Shown: positions 1 through 10,236, counted from the first letter of the stretch. The stretch is DNA of 64,000 nt from Saprospiraceae bacterium (GCA_016715985.1 JADJXD010000001.1:4216001-4280000), one strand, 5' to 3'. The notes: generated by a model from the sequence alone, not told the origin. A program made the numbers and translations.

Positions 1-12
1 TAATCCAACCTC

Positions 13-3000
13 ATGAAGCCAATTTTAACATTTTTTCTGGGAATTTTACTTTTATCTCTGCACGCTCAGTTTGACATTACACATTTTGAAAAGATGCAGA
101 TGAGAAATATTGGTCCGGCAGGAATGAGTGGTCGTATAACAGCTATTGATGTTGACCTATCAAATCCGGACAGAATATTTGCTGGATCCGCTTCCGGTGG
201 GTTATGGTTGAGTGAAAATGGGGGTACTTCCTGGAAACCAGTTTTTGATGACCAAAATACGCAGGCAATTGGTTCAGTTAAAATAAATCAAAAAAATCCT
301 TCTGAAATTTGGGTAGGAACCGGAGAAGGAAACCCAAGAAATTCCCTGAATACAGGTAACGGAATCTATAAATCTTTGGACGGTGGCAAAACCTGGAAGA
401 ATATGGGGCTCGAAAATACCAAAACGATACACAGAATTATCATTCATCGGGATAATCCTGATGTAGTATTTGCTGCGGCATTAGGTAGTCCATGGGGACC
501 CAATCCCGAACGTGGTGTTTTCAAAACAATTGACGGGGGTAAAACATGGAAAAAGATATTGTATATTAATGATCTTACAGGTGCTGCTGATATGGTCGCC
601 GACCCATCTAATCCCAACAAAATTTTAGTGGCCATGTGGGAACATAAAAGAGAACCCTGGTTCTTCAGTTCAGGTGGCAAAGGCTCCGGAATGCATATTA
701 CATGGGATGGTGGTGATTGTTGGACCAGAGTCTCTGAAAAGGAGGGTCTGCCAAAAGGTGATCTGGGAAGGATAGGCCTTGCGATAGCTCCAAGTCAACC
801 CAATATAATTTATGCTTTAGTAGAAGCGAAAGAAAACGGTCTTTATAAATCTATTGATGGAGGTAAAAAATGGTCGCTGGTATCCACCAAAAACATAGGA
901 GACAGACCTTTTTATTATGCTGAGCTATATGTGGACCCATCCAATGAAAACAGAATTTACAATGTTTATACTTACCTTTCACTGAGTGAAGATGGCGGAA
1001 AATCATTCAGACAGATCGCAGACTACGGCAACGCAGTGCACCCGGATCACCATGCACTTTGGATACATCCGCAAAATCCGCGATTTATCATAGATGGAAA
1101 TGACGGAGGTTTGAATATTTCAAGAGACAGAGGAGAAAGCTGGAGTTTTGCCGGTAATATCCCTGTAGGGCAGTTTTATCATGTGAATGTAGACAAAGAT
1201 TTTCCATACAATGTCTATGGTGGAATGCAGGATAACGGGTCATGGGTAGGACCTTCTTCGGTCATTCGGAGAGGACATATCCGCAATTATGATTTTCAGG
1301 AATTATACTTTGGAGATGGTTTTGATGTTGTGCCTTTTCCCGGTGACAGCAGGTTTGGATATGCAATGTCTCAGGGAGGTAATGTTGGTTTTTATGACAG
1401 GAAAACAGGCAGAACACGTTTTATTAAACCCAACCACCCGGATCCATCCGTGAAACTCAGGTACAATTGGAATGCTGCGATTGCGCAGAATCCTTTTAAA
1501 GACTGCGGTGTATATTTTGGAAGCCAATATGTACATTACTCAGATGATTGCGGTATTTCCTGGACGATTCTTTCACCTGACCTAACGACCAATGACACAA
1601 CCAAACAAAAGGCTGACAGAAGTGGCGGATTAACCATGGATGCTACCAATGCAGAGAATTTTACCACTATTCTGGCTATCGCACCCAGTCCGATTAATAA
1701 AGATATTATTTGGGTAGGTACAGATGATGGTAATGTACAATTGACCACTAATAATGGAAAGACGTGGAATAATCTGAACAAAAATCTGAAAGACTTGCCT
1801 GAAGGTAGCTGGATACCACAAATCGAAATTTCATCAAAGAATGAGGGTGAAGCCTTTGTCGTCGCTAATAATTATCGCAGAAATGATTATAAACCATACG
1901 CTTACCACACCAAAGATTATGGTAAAACCTGGAATAGAATCGCTGACGAAAAGCAGATCAAAGGATTTGTGCTAAGTATAGTGCAGGATCCGGTCGTTCC
2001 GGAACTCTTGTTTATAGGAACAGATGTTGGGTTGTATGTAACCTTTAATGGTGGAAGTACCTGGCATCACTGGAATAAAGGCTTTCCTCAGGTACAGGTC
2101 AATGATATGAAAATACACCCGATTGAACACGATTTGGTATTGGGTACATTTGGACGAGCATTCTGGATTTTGGATGATATCCGGCCTTTAAGGGAGATTG
2201 CAAAAAATGGTGAAAAATTATTGGAGAATGATTTTAAAGTTTTCGACACGGCAGATGCTCACTTAGTCAGTTACCGCTCATACGACGGTATCAGATTCAG
2301 AGCACAAAACGAATTTCTGGGGGATAACAAATCATGGGACCAAATCAAAGTCAATGTATGGAAAAAGCCATCCAAAGCGTCAGATGATAAAAAAGAAGGA
2401 GAAGAAGAGAAGAAAGAAAAGTTGAAAGTAAAAGTTATCGACAGTGAAGGACCAGTAATCAGAAATTTTACATCTGATATCGCGGATGGATTAAATAAAA
2501 TAAGCTGGAATCTGGAAAGTAATGGGGTTCGCTATCCATCCAGAAGAGAAGTCAAGATGGATGATGATTTACCGGGTGGGTCTAAAGTCTTACCGGGTAA
2601 GTATAAGCTCATTTTAGAATATGGAAAGTATTCAGACTCAGTAATTGTAAATGTAAGACAGGATCCAAGAATTGAAATGACAGCTTCTGATTTGTCAGCT
2701 ATCAAATCCAGACAATCCGAACTGAATAGTCTTGCAAAATCAGCATCAGAAGCTTTTGATGAAATCAAGGAGGCTTATAAAACGATGGATATTGTTGACA
2801 AATTATTAGTTAATCAGTCGGACAGCGTTACAAAATCTTTTAAATCATTACATAAATCTTTGAAGCTGAGCCTCGACAGTTTGTCTGCTTTATTTTTGTC
2901 GCCGGAAAATCAAAAAGGAATCCAGAGAAACCCGAATGAACTGAATAGTGTGTTAAGGAATGCAGGAGGATATATAAATTCTTCCTGGGAAGACCCGGGT

Positions 3001-3141
3001 TCAAATGCACTCTTTGCTCTGGATGCTGCGAGACTAAAGACGACCGAAGTCCTGAAAAATGTAGATCATTTTATGACAAACAAATGGCAAGACTATCGCA
3101 GGAAGGTTGATTTACTGAAAATTCAATTATTTAAGGAATAA
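13..3141 (+). CDS. Secreted BNR/VPS10-type beta-propeller protein
   Basis: A 1042-residue protein with a Sec signal peptide (about residues 1-18, hydrophobic core followed by HAQ). The body carries at least eleven Asp-box/BNR motifs of the SxDGGKTW type, for example SLDGGKTWKN, TIDGGKTWKK, SIDGGKKWSL, TTNNGKTWNN and TKDYGKTWNR, spread over residues about 60-700. This fits one or two beta-propellers of the sortilin/VPS10-like and glycosyl-hydrolase-type BNR superfamily common in Bacteroidota. A Lys/Glu-rich linker (about residues 790-810) leads to a beta-sandwich-like segment and a C-terminal helical region. No sialidase-type catalytic set is evident, so an enzymatic role is not claimed; carbohydrate or protein binding outside the cytoplasm is likely. 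The ATG start is supported by the signal peptide directly behind it. Confidence 0.85.
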   Translation: MKPILTFFLGILLLSLHAQFDITHFEKMQMRNIGPAGMSGRITAIDVDLSNPDRIFAGSASGGLWLSENGGTSWKPVFDDQNTQAIGSVKINQKNPSEIWVGTGEGNPRNSLNTGNGIYKSLDGGKTWKNMGLENTKTIHRIIIHRDNPDVVFAAALGSPWGPNPERGVFKTIDGGKTWKKILYINDLTGAADMVADPSNPNKILVAMWEHKREPWFFSSGGKGSGMHITWDGGDCWTRVSEKEGLPKGDLGRIGLAIAPSQPNIIYALVEAKENGLYKSIDGGKKWSLVSTKNIGDRPFYYAELYVDPSNENRIYNVYTYLSLSEDGGKSFRQIADYGNAVHPDHHALWIHPQNPRFIIDGNDGGLNISRDRGESWSFAGNIPVGQFYHVNVDKDFPYNVYGGMQDNGSWVGPSSVIRRGHIRNYDFQELYFGDGFDVVPFPGDSRFGYAMSQGGNVGFYDRKTGRTRFIKPNHPDPSVKLRYNWNAAIAQNPFKDCGVYFGSQYVHYSDDCGISWTILSPDLTTNDTTKQKADRSGGLTMDATNAENFTTILAIAPSPINKDIIWVGTDDGNVQLTTNNGKTWNNLNKNLKDLPEGSWIPQIEISSKNEGEAFVVANNYRRNDYKPYAYHTKDYGKTWNRIADEKQIKGFVLSIVQDPVVPELLFIGTDVGLYVTFNGGSTWHHWNKGFPQVQVNDMKIHPIEHDLVLGTFGRAFWILDDIRPLREIAKNGEKLLENDFKVFDTADAHLVSYRSYDGIRFRAQNEFLGDNKSWDQIKVNVWKKPSKASDDKKEGEEEKKEKLKVKVIDSEGPVIRNFTSDIADGLNKISWNLESNGVRYPSRREVKMDDDLPGGSKVLPGKYKLILEYGKYSDSVIVNVRQDPRIEMTASDLSAIKSRQSELNSLAKSASEAFDEIKEAYKTMDIVDKLLVNQSDSVTKSFKSLHKSLKLSLDSLSALFLSPENQKGIQRNPNELNSVLRNAGGYINSSWEDPGSNALFALDAARLKTTEVLKNVDHFMTNKWQDYRRKVDLLKIQLFKE

Positions 3142-3190
3142 TATAATTTATTGATAGTCACTTGCATTTTCTGAACTGATTTATTATGAT

Positions 3191-4273
3191 TTATTCTACA
3201 AGTTTTGCAGTTTTTACAACATAATCCAATTGTTGTACAAAATCACGTTTGTTTTTACCAGGGGCAAATACAAATGCATCAATAAAAATGATTTCATTTC
3301 TTTTTTCATTCAGAAGAGCATAGCTGATAAACGGACCACCCATAAAATCATTTACTGTCTCCCATATTCCACGTACTTCAACGGCATAAATGTCATTGAT
3401 CGGTTGAATGTATTCATAGATGGGAAGGTCCTTTTCATTAGTACTCATGTAAGCATCAGGTGAGCCTGTTTGGATGTATTCTTTTCCATATTCATTACGA
3501 AGTCTGATGAGATTGGCTTTGGTCAACTGACTTTTATCAGTGTAGGGGAATTTTCGGATTACTATACTCTGATTGACTTCTTTTTGGTCCATACGTATCC
3601 ACATGAAGTTGGGTTCATGGATTGCTTTGACAAATAATCCGGGAATCCTCATTTTAATTCCGAATGAATCAGCAATTTCATTTCCCAATGCATTATTGTC
3701 CTGCATCACGCCGTATAAAGTTGCAGCTAAAGATTCTTCATCATTTTTGTGTATTCTGTTTGCTACCTGCGGAAAATGTTTTTGAATCGCAAGATGGAGA
3801 TTTTCTTTTCCGTTTGCATATAGATAAATAATCACTTGATTTCGTGCCCATTTATTTAATCCTGCAGAAATATTAAATTCCGGATCACTTAGTGCCCGAT
3901 TATATTTTTCTTCACCCAAATCTTTTTTTACCATCGCAGTTGTTTTGGATTCTGTATCACTAAGATCTGCAACTACAAGAAATGATCTGAATTCTTTTCT
4001 GAGAGGTGAAGCATCTAAATCTTGAAGTGTGAAATGCTTCAGATCGAAAAATGGCTCGGGTGCCGGCAAAACAGGATAAGCTGAACCAAAATAATAATCT
4101 ATCGAATCTCCAGTTTCACTTTCCCATAATTCTGCATCTGCCAATACGACAACGGTATTGAGCCTCCCCATTGACCCCGGTTTGTTGGCTAAAGAATCCT
4201 TCATTTCAGGGCCGCAGGAAAACAACAAGAGGGTGGTGATGATTAAAAAGAGAAATTTCGGATTAAATTGCAT
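3191..4273 (-). CDS. DUF4837 family lipoprotein
   Basis: A 360-residue protein that starts with a lipoprotein signal peptide; the lipobox is LLFSC with the acylated Cys near residue 20, so it should be anchored in the membrane facing the periplasm. The remainder matches my recollection of DUF4837, a Bacteroidota-restricted family of unknown function, including the GRLNTVVVLADAELWE block near the mature N-terminus and the late block RGIWETVNDFMGGPF. It is convergent with the upstream propeller gene and divergent from the gldB-like gene. The precise function is unknown. Confidence 0.75.
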   Translation of the reverse strand: MQFNPKFLFLIITTLLLFSCGPEMKDSLANKPGSMGRLNTVVVLADAELWESETGDSIDYYFGSAYPVLPAPEPFFDLKHFTLQDLDASPLRKEFRSFLVVADLSDTESKTTAMVKKDLGEEKYNRALSDPEFNISAGLNKWARNQVIIYLYANGKENLHLAIQKHFPQVANRIHKNDEESLAATLYGVMQDNNALGNEIADSFGIKMRIPGLFVKAIHEPNFMWIRMDQKEVNQSIVIRKFPYTDKSQLTKANLIRLRNEYGKEYIQTGSPDAYMSTNEKDLPIYEYIQPINDIYAVEVRGIWETVNDFMGGPFISYALLNEKRNEIIFIDAFVFAPGKNKRDFVQQLDYVVKTAKLVE

Positions 4274-4506
4274 ATTGGATTATTACTGCTTAATTATTTT
4301 GATAACTAACTTTTGTGGTTATAACCATGATAAAGTTAGGTCGATTGTTTATTCACTATCATTCAGATGCAATATTACATCATTTTGGCGTAGGGAAGTC
4401 CATGACACAAGCAAAAATTAATTTGTTAAGCTTCCTGTGAATAAATGTTTATTAGCAAATCTCTATTTTATAATTCCCGGATTAAAAGCTTTTGTTACCA
4501 AAAAAA

Positions 4507-4514
4507 TATTTTTG
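4507..4514 (+). promoter_or_regulatory. Bacteroidota -7 box (TATTTTTG) for the gldB-like gene
   Basis: TATTTTTG fits the Bacteroidota primary-sigma -7 consensus TAnnTTTG. It lies 53 bases before the ATG at 4568. No clear -33 TTTG partner was seen at the usual distance. Confidence 0.5.
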
Positions 4515-4567
4515 CAATTAGCATCTTTTTTTTAGTTCTCTGCGTTTTAATTCTTTAAATTATCCAT

Positions 4568-5617
4568 ATGAATAAGAAAATTCACTTTATACTAATTTTC
4601 ATTTCTTTTATTTTAATTTGGTCCTGTAAAGATTCTGGTGATATAATTCCGGATGTAAGTCACATTCAACCTGAATTTCAAATTATAAATACACAGTCAG
4701 AATTATTTAAAAAAGTATCTTCTTTGGATGAAAAGTCATTGGATGCCATTATCTCAACGAATCCTGCTTTTTATGGCATTTATTTTCAAATTATTTTACC
4801 TCTTTACAAGGGGAATGACAAAGATAGTCTTATAACTGCGTTAAATGATTTTAAAACTGAAACGCAGATTAAAAAGCTTATTGACACGGTTCATCAGGTT
4901 TTTCCGGATACAAAACAACTATCTAAAGAATTCGAAACTTATTTTAAATATCTTCAGTATTATTTTCCCGAAAGGAGTGCACCAGACATTTACACTTTTA
5001 TTTCTGAATTTTCCTATCAGGTTTTTATTTTTGAAGATGATGCGGTTAAAGATGCAATTGGGGTAGGTCTTGACATGTTTTTGGGGCAAAATTTTGATTA
5101 CAAAATGGTGGCACCGGATAATCCGGCTTTTTCAGATTATCTCACCAGAAGTTGGAACAAAGACCATATAGTGAGGAAAGTATCTGACCTTATCGTTAGC
5201 GATATAGTCGGAGAAGCAAATGGAATACGTCTTTTGGATAAAATGGTCCATAATGGCAAAATTTTATATATCACCAAAAAACTGATGCCGGAAGCCCATG
5301 ATTCAATTATTTTAGATTATACAGAAACGCAACTGGAATGGTGCAGAAATAATGAATTGGAGATGTGGGCTTTCTTTTTTGACCGTAACCTTTTTTATGA
5401 AACCAATCTGAATAAAGTCAGTAAATATATTCAACCCAGTCCTGATTCTCCGGGAATGCCTGCCGGTGCTCCGGGAAGAACAGCCAATTTTTTAGGATGG
5501 AAAATCGTGGAAGCATATATGAAAAGATTTCCTGATTTAACGATTGATGAACTGATAGAAAATAAAGATGCTCAAAAACTTCTTGAATTATCAAAATATA
5601 AGCCAAAAAGGAAATAA
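4568..5617 (+). CDS. gldB: GldB-type gliding motility lipoprotein
   Basis: A 349-residue lipoprotein: hydrophobic leader, then lipobox IWSC with Cys at about residue 20. It follows the GldB family pattern: an N-terminal PDVSHIQPEF segment, the NPAFYGIYF block, and the C-terminal block GWKIVEAYMKRFPDLTIDEL followed by LLELSKYKPKR, which is characteristic of GldB. In gliding Bacteroidota GldB is an envelope lipoprotein needed for motility and linked to the T9SS. No other gld or spr genes sit beside it here. It stands alone, with a divergent lipoprotein gene upstream and another plus-strand lipoprotein gene downstream. Confidence 0.8.
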   Translation: MNKKIHFILIFISFILIWSCKDSGDIIPDVSHIQPEFQIINTQSELFKKVSSLDEKSLDAIISTNPAFYGIYFQIILPLYKGNDKDSLITALNDFKTETQIKKLIDTVHQVFPDTKQLSKEFETYFKYLQYYFPERSAPDIYTFISEFSYQVFIFEDDAVKDAIGVGLDMFLGQNFDYKMVAPDNPAFSDYLTRSWNKDHIVRKVSDLIVSDIVGEANGIRLLDKMVHNGKILYITKKLMPEAHDSIILDYTETQLEWCRNNELEMWAFFFDRNLFYETNLNKVSKYIQPSPDSPGMPAGAPGRTANFLGWKIVEAYMKRFPDLTIDELIENKDAQKLLELSKYKPKRK

Positions 5618-5763
5618 CAGGATTTTTTATTCGTTTTTGTAATGAATTATATCGAATCTTCAGCTTTGTCGCCTGAGATACTCTTTGTTTAATCAAATAA
5701 TACTAATTTCGCACCCTAATTGAAACTGACACATTTTTCATTCAAAAATAATAAAAGCATTAT

Positions 5764-6753
5764 ATGCAATTTTTAAAATACGTTTTAGTTTTTTCATTCT
5801 TTTTGACTGTTATTTCATGTTCAAATGATTTTGATATCACTGAAGATGCAAAAGATATCCCTGTGGTTTATGGATTGCTCACAGGAACAGACACTGTGCA
5901 ATATGTCAGAGTAGAAAAAGCTTTTGTGGATGAGACAAAATCAGGTTTAGAACTTGCTATGGATCCCTCCCAACTTTATTTTGAAGATATTGAAGTTGTA
6001 TTAAAGCATGCAGCCAGTGGAACAGAATACAAAATGTCAAGAATAGATGGCAATCTGGTAGGAATTATAAGAGATTCGGGGGCTTTTGCCAATGCTCCAA
6101 ACTATCTGTACAAGTTGTCCACTCCCAATAATTTGCTGATTGCCGGTAATGAATACATACTTATAATACGCAGGAATGACGGGGAAGAACTTTCCAGAGC
6201 CAGTACTAGAGTTTTAAGGCCTTATGCTAATACAGATGTGACCAGTCCTACACCGACGGGAGCATTGGTTTTTGGATATTTGTCAGATTTCAGAGTATCC
6301 TGGGATGCGGATGGAAATGCAGGAATACATGATATTCAAATCATCATAAACTTTACAGAGGATAAAGTTGGTGCTCCTATCACTAAAAAATCTGTTACCT
6401 GGACCGTCGCAAGGAATTACGATCGTACTTTGTTTTCTGTAAAAGGAAGAGCATTCTATGATTTTATGGCAGGTGAACTGGAGGCTTCGCCCAATATCAA
6501 AAGGTATTTTGATAATGCAACCTTAGTGATTTCCTCGGGTGGCAAAGAAATAAAAGACTATATTTTAGTGGGGCAAGCTAATCTGGGGATCACATCCAGT
6601 GGTGAAATTCCGGTTTACTCTAATCTCTCCAATGGTGGTTTGGGTCTGTTTTCTTCTAAATCCAGATTTGAAAGATTGAATATCGGAATGAACCCCAATA
6701 CACTTGACTCGCTTAAAAACGGATCTATCACAAAAAGTCTGAATTTTAAATAG
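5764..6753 (+). CDS. Bacteroidota lipoprotein, DUF4249-like
   Basis: A 329-residue protein with a lipoprotein signal peptide (TVISCS, Cys near residue 19). The mature start (AKDIPVVYGLLTGTDTVQYV) has the look of Bacteroidota surface lipoproteins of the DUF4249 type: an opening beta-strand segment, a statement of ligand-like value, then immunoglobulin-like strands. The family assignment is tentative. It is 146 bases downstream of the gldB-like gene on the same strand and could be cotranscribed, but a variant -7 box (TAATTTCG near 5703) lies between them. Confidence 0.5.
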   Translation: MQFLKYVLVFSFFLTVISCSNDFDITEDAKDIPVVYGLLTGTDTVQYVRVEKAFVDETKSGLELAMDPSQLYFEDIEVVLKHAASGTEYKMSRIDGNLVGIIRDSGAFANAPNYLYKLSTPNNLLIAGNEYILIIRRNDGEELSRASTRVLRPYANTDVTSPTPTGALVFGYLSDFRVSWDADGNAGIHDIQIIINFTEDKVGAPITKKSVTWTVARNYDRTLFSVKGRAFYDFMAGELEASPNIKRYFDNATLVISSGGKEIKDYILVGQANLGITSSGEIPVYSNLSNGGLGLFSSKSRFERLNIGMNPNTLDSLKNGSITKSLNFK

Positions 6754-6808
6754 TATTCTGACGTTCTGTCATATTTATTTAATATTAAACCGTTCAATTA
6801 AGTTTTTT

Positions 6809-6824
6809 TGTCAGTTTTATGACA
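6809..6824. promoter_or_regulatory. Inverted repeat upstream of dnaK
   Basis: TGTCA-N6-TGACA is a perfect 5-base inverted repeat 95 bases before the dnaK start. It could be an operator half-site pair, but it is short, no CIRCE element is present, and chance is a fair explanation. Confidence 0.2.
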
Positions 6825-6918
6825 GTAATTTGATGTTAATTAGCATTGGCATACAGATTGACTATACATTAACTGTAATTCAATAAAAGAACTTTTTTAA
6901 ATTAATAAATATAACAAA

Positions 6919-8832
6919 ATGGGTAAAATAATAGGAATAGATTTAGGAACAACCAACTCATGTGTGGCTGTTATGGAAGGAAATGAACCTGTTGTCATAG
7001 CAAATGAAGAAGGTAAAAGAACTACACCTTCTATTGTAGCATTTCTGGATAATGGAGAAAGGAAAATCGGTGACCCTGCCAAGAGACAAGCTATCACCAA
7101 TCCAAAAAGAACAATTGCGTCCATAAAAAGATTTATGGGCAACAGATTTAGTGAGGTAGGAAATGAAGCCGGAAGAGTAGCTTATAAAGCAGTCAAAGGA
7201 GACAATGATACTGTGAGAATTGACATAGACGGAAGATTGTACACTCCACAGGAAATTTCAGCGATGGTACTTCAGAAAATGAAGAAAACCGCAGAAGATT
7301 TTTTGGGTCAGGAAGTGACGGAAGCTGTTATTACAGTTCCGGCGTACTTCAATGATTCTCAACGTCAGGCTACCAAAGAAGCAGGAGAGATAGCAGGTCT
7401 GAAGGTGCAAAGAATCATCAATGAACCCACCGCAGCAGCTTTGGCTTATGGATTGGATAAAAAACATAAAGACAGTACGATTGCAGTATTTGACTTAGGT
7501 GGTGGAACATTTGATATTTCAGTACTGGAATTGGGAGATGGTGTTTTTGAGGTGAAATCTACAAACGGTGATACACACCTGGGGGGTGATGACTTTGATC
7601 AGGTGATTATTGACTGGCTTGCTGATGAATTTAAAAGTCAGGAAAATATTGATCTTAGAAAAGATCCTATGTCACTTCAGAGAATTAAGGATGCTGCTGA
7701 GAAAGCAAAAATTGAACTTTCTACATCTTCTGAGACAGAAATCAATCTGCCATATGTAACAGCAGTTGATGGTGTTCCAAAACACTTAGTGATGAAGCTG
7801 TCCAGAGCTAAATTTGAGAGTCTTGCAGATAGTCTCATTAAAAGAACAATGAAACCATGTGAGGATGCCTTAAGAGATGCCGGTTTGAATAAAAGCAATA
7901 TTGATGAAGTCATTTTAGTAGGTGGTTCAACCAGAATTCCTGCAATACAACAAGCTGTGGAAGACTTTTTTGGTAAGAAGCCAAACAGAAGTGTTAACCC
8001 GGATGAAGTAGTAGCTTTAGGCGCTGCTGTTCAAGGGGGTGTTTTAAGTGGGGATGTGAAGGATGTTTTACTTTTGGATGTGACACCGTTGTCATTAGGA
8101 ATCGAGACGATGGGGAATGTTTTTGATATTGTGATTGAGTCCAACTCCACCATTCCTACCAAAAAAACCAAAACTTACTCTACAGCCGCAGATAATCAGC
8201 CTAGTGTAGAAATACATATATTGCAAGGAGAGCGACCAATGGCCAGAGACAATAGGTCTGTCGGAAGATTTATTTTAGATGGAATACCACCTGCACCAAG
8301 AGGAACGCCACAAGTGGAAGTTACTTTCGACATGGATGCCAATGGTATTTTGAAAGTATCAGCAAAAGATTTGGGTACCGGAAAAGAGCAGAATATCAGA
8401 ATAGAAGCATCCACCGGACTTTCTCAGGAAGAGATTGCAAAAATGAAAGCCGAAGCCGCTGCCAATGCTGAAACGGATAAACAAGCAAAGGAAAGAGCTG
8501 AGAAACTGAATACGGCAGATAGTCTAATATTCCAGACAGAAAAACAAATGAAGGATATAGGAGACAAAATTCCTGCTGATAAAAAAACAGCAATTGAATC
8601 CGCATTGTCAGAGTTGAAGGAAGCACACAAAATGCAGGATATGACGAGAGTTGAAAAAGCAATGGAGACGATGAATCAGGCATGGCAAGCTGCTTCTCAG
8701 GATATCTATCAGGCATCACAGCAAAGTGGTCCGGAAGCAAATCCTTCAGAAGGCGCAGCTACAGATAACGGATCCGGTAATACTGAAGATGTGACGGATG
8801 TCGAATTTGAAGAAGTAAGTGACAAAAAATAG
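6919..8832 (+). CDS. dnaK: Molecular chaperone DnaK (Hsp70)
   Basis: A 637-residue cytoplasmic Hsp70 of normal length. The nucleotide-binding domain occupies about residues 1-380, opening with GIDLGTTNSCVAV and containing the phosphate motif FDLGGGTFDIS and the adenosine motif ILVGGSTRIPA. The substrate-binding domain (about 385-500) includes the LLLDVTPLSLGIETMG linker and the ERPMARDN region. A helical lid follows, and the acidic tail has the bacterial DVTDVEFEEV signature. It acts with DnaJ and GrpE in protein folding; neither partner gene is in the window. A strong terminator follows directly, so it is probably monocistronic. Confidence 0.98.
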   Translation: MGKIIGIDLGTTNSCVAVMEGNEPVVIANEEGKRTTPSIVAFLDNGERKIGDPAKRQAITNPKRTIASIKRFMGNRFSEVGNEAGRVAYKAVKGDNDTVRIDIDGRLYTPQEISAMVLQKMKKTAEDFLGQEVTEAVITVPAYFNDSQRQATKEAGEIAGLKVQRIINEPTAAALAYGLDKKHKDSTIAVFDLGGGTFDISVLELGDGVFEVKSTNGDTHLGGDDFDQVIIDWLADEFKSQENIDLRKDPMSLQRIKDAAEKAKIELSTSSETEINLPYVTAVDGVPKHLVMKLSRAKFESLADSLIKRTMKPCEDALRDAGLNKSNIDEVILVGGSTRIPAIQQAVEDFFGKKPNRSVNPDEVVALGAAVQGGVLSGDVKDVLLLDVTPLSLGIETMGNVFDIVIESNSTIPTKKTKTYSTAADNQPSVEIHILQGERPMARDNRSVGRFILDGIPPAPRGTPQVEVTFDMDANGILKVSAKDLGTGKEQNIRIEASTGLSQEEIAKMKAEAAANAETDKQAKERAEKLNTADSLIFQTEKQMKDIGDKIPADKKTAIESALSELKEAHKMQDMTRVEKAMETMNQAWQAASQDIYQASQQSGPEANPSEGAATDNGSGNTEDVTDVEFEEVSDKK

Positions 8833-8856
8833 TCCTGCCTTTTAACAATTAATATT

Positions 8857-8898
8857 AAAATAAGGTCTGAAGCCAGAAGTTTCAGGCCTTATTTTTTT
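8857..8898 (+). terminator. Rho-independent terminator after dnaK
   Basis: A stem of about 15 pairs (8857-8871 with 8881-8895, one G-T wobble), 9-base loop, followed by a T run. It starts 24 bases after the dnaK stop. Confidence 0.85.
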
Positions 8899-8976
8899 AA
8901 CTGTGACCTTCTAAGAATTTACCCTTAAATTTTTCTAAAAAAGTACTGAGTATTTTCATGATCTGATATGTTTTGT

Positions 8977-8984
8977 TAACTTTG
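8977..8984 (+). promoter_or_regulatory. -7 box (TAACTTTG) for the thiolase gene
   Basis: TAACTTTG matches TAnnTTTG and lies 28 bases before the chosen ATG at 9013. An upstream in-frame TTG at 8989 would place the start nearly on the box, which supports the downstream ATG. Confidence 0.55.
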
Positions 8985-9012
8985 AACTTTGCACAAACAG
9001 AATAATTATACA

Positions 9013-10236
9013 ATGCCGCATTCCTATATAATCGACGCTGTCAGAACTCCTATTGGTAATTTTAAAGGCACACTTTCGGGTATTCGGACAGATGATCTCG
9101 CTGCAATTCCAATCAGAGCACTGCTTGAAAAATATCCTGACCTACCACCTGAATCCATTGATGATGTCATTTTGGGTTGTGCCAATCAAGCGGGTGAAGA
9201 TAATCGTAATGTCGCGAGGATGGCATTACTGCTTGCAGGACTTCCGGTGACCGTACCGGGTGAAACTGTCAACAGACTGTGTGCATCCGGAATGTCTGCT
9301 GTGATCCATGCACATAGAGCAATCGTAGCTGGTGATGCTGATTTGGTCATTAGTGGCGGAGTAGAACATATGACAAGGGCTCCCTGGGTAATGTCTAAAG
9401 TCAGTTCAGCATTTGGGAGTGATTCAGAATTGTTTGATTCCAGTTTTGGTTGGCGTTTTATAAATCCAAAAATGAAAGCACTGTATGGTACAGAAGCCAT
9501 GGGTGAGACCGCTGAAAATCTTGCGGAAAAATATTCGATCAGCAGAGAAGATCAGGATGCTTTTGCATTGAATTCACAGTTGAAAGCTGCTTATGCCAAG
9601 GACTCCGGCAGATTTGCTGAAGAAATAATTGCAATCCCGATTCCTCGAAAGAAAGAAGAACCGCTGATATTCCAGCATGACGAATTTATCAAAGGACAAA
9701 CAAAAATTGAATCTCTGGCTGGTCTTCGAACAGCTTTCAAGGCAAATGGAACAATAACTGCCGGAAACGCATCCGGCCTGAATGATGGGGCTGCAGCTAT
9801 GCTGATAGCTTCCGATTTTGCTATAGAGAAGTATAATCTGGAGCCTTTGGCAAGAATTATTTCCTCAGCAGTTTCAGGGGTAGAACCCAAGTTCATGGGC
9901 ATAGGACCAGTCACCGCATCATTAAAAGCACTCGAAAAGGCCGGGCTTTCACTTGAACAAATGGATATTATTGAGATTAATGAAGCCTTTGCTGTTCAGG
10001 TTATTGCTTGTGTCAGACAATTGGGTTTACATGAATATGATCCACGAATCAATCCGAATGGAGGTGCAATAGCATTAGGTCATCCACTGGGGATGTCCGG
10101 TACAAGAATCCTTCATACCGCAGCATTGGAACTAAAAAATAAAAATAAAAAGTATGCATTGGTCACCATGTGTATCGGGGTAGGGCAGGGTTATGCGACA
10201 GTAATAGAAAATGTGAATTACAAGAAGGGGGATTAA
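9013..10236 (+). CDS. Acetyl-CoA C-acyltransferase (PcaF/PaaJ-like thiolase)
   Basis: A 407-residue thiolase from the ATG at 9013. A longer in-frame reading from TTG at 8989 adds eight residues that do not belong to the family. The catalytic residues are visible: nucleophile Cys90 in NRLCASG, His357 in GGAIALGHPLG, and Cys387 in TMCIGVGQG. The GCANQAGEDNRNVARMALLL block is typical of the 3-oxoadipyl-CoA thiolase subgroup, but beta-oxidation thiolases are close relatives, so substrate specificity is not settled. It catalyses CoA-dependent cleavage of a 3-oxoacyl-CoA, or the reverse. There are no aromatic-degradation or beta-oxidation partners next to it. Confidence 0.93.
   Translation: MPHSYIIDAVRTPIGNFKGTLSGIRTDDLAAIPIRALLEKYPDLPPESIDDVILGCANQAGEDNRNVARMALLLAGLPVTVPGETVNRLCASGMSAVIHAHRAIVAGDADLVISGGVEHMTRAPWVMSKVSSAFGSDSELFDSSFGWRFINPKMKALYGTEAMGETAENLAEKYSISREDQDAFALNSQLKAAYAKDSGRFAEEIIAIPIPRKKEEPLIFQHDEFIKGQTKIESLAGLRTAFKANGTITAGNASGLNDGAAAMLIASDFAIEKYNLEPLARIISSAVSGVEPKFMGIGPVTASLKALEKAGLSLEQMDIIEINEAFAVQVIACVRQLGLHEYDPRINPNGGAIALGHPLGMSGTRILHTAALELKNKNKKYALVTMCIGVGQGYATVIENVNYKKGD

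Noticed and set aside
6754..6918. CIRCE-like heat-shock operator before dnaK
   Set aside because: TTAGCACTC-N9-GAGTGCTAA or a close variant was not found.
8396..8740. 114-codon frame on the strand opposite dnaK
   Set aside because: Antisense shadow of a strongly conserved gene; no independent support.
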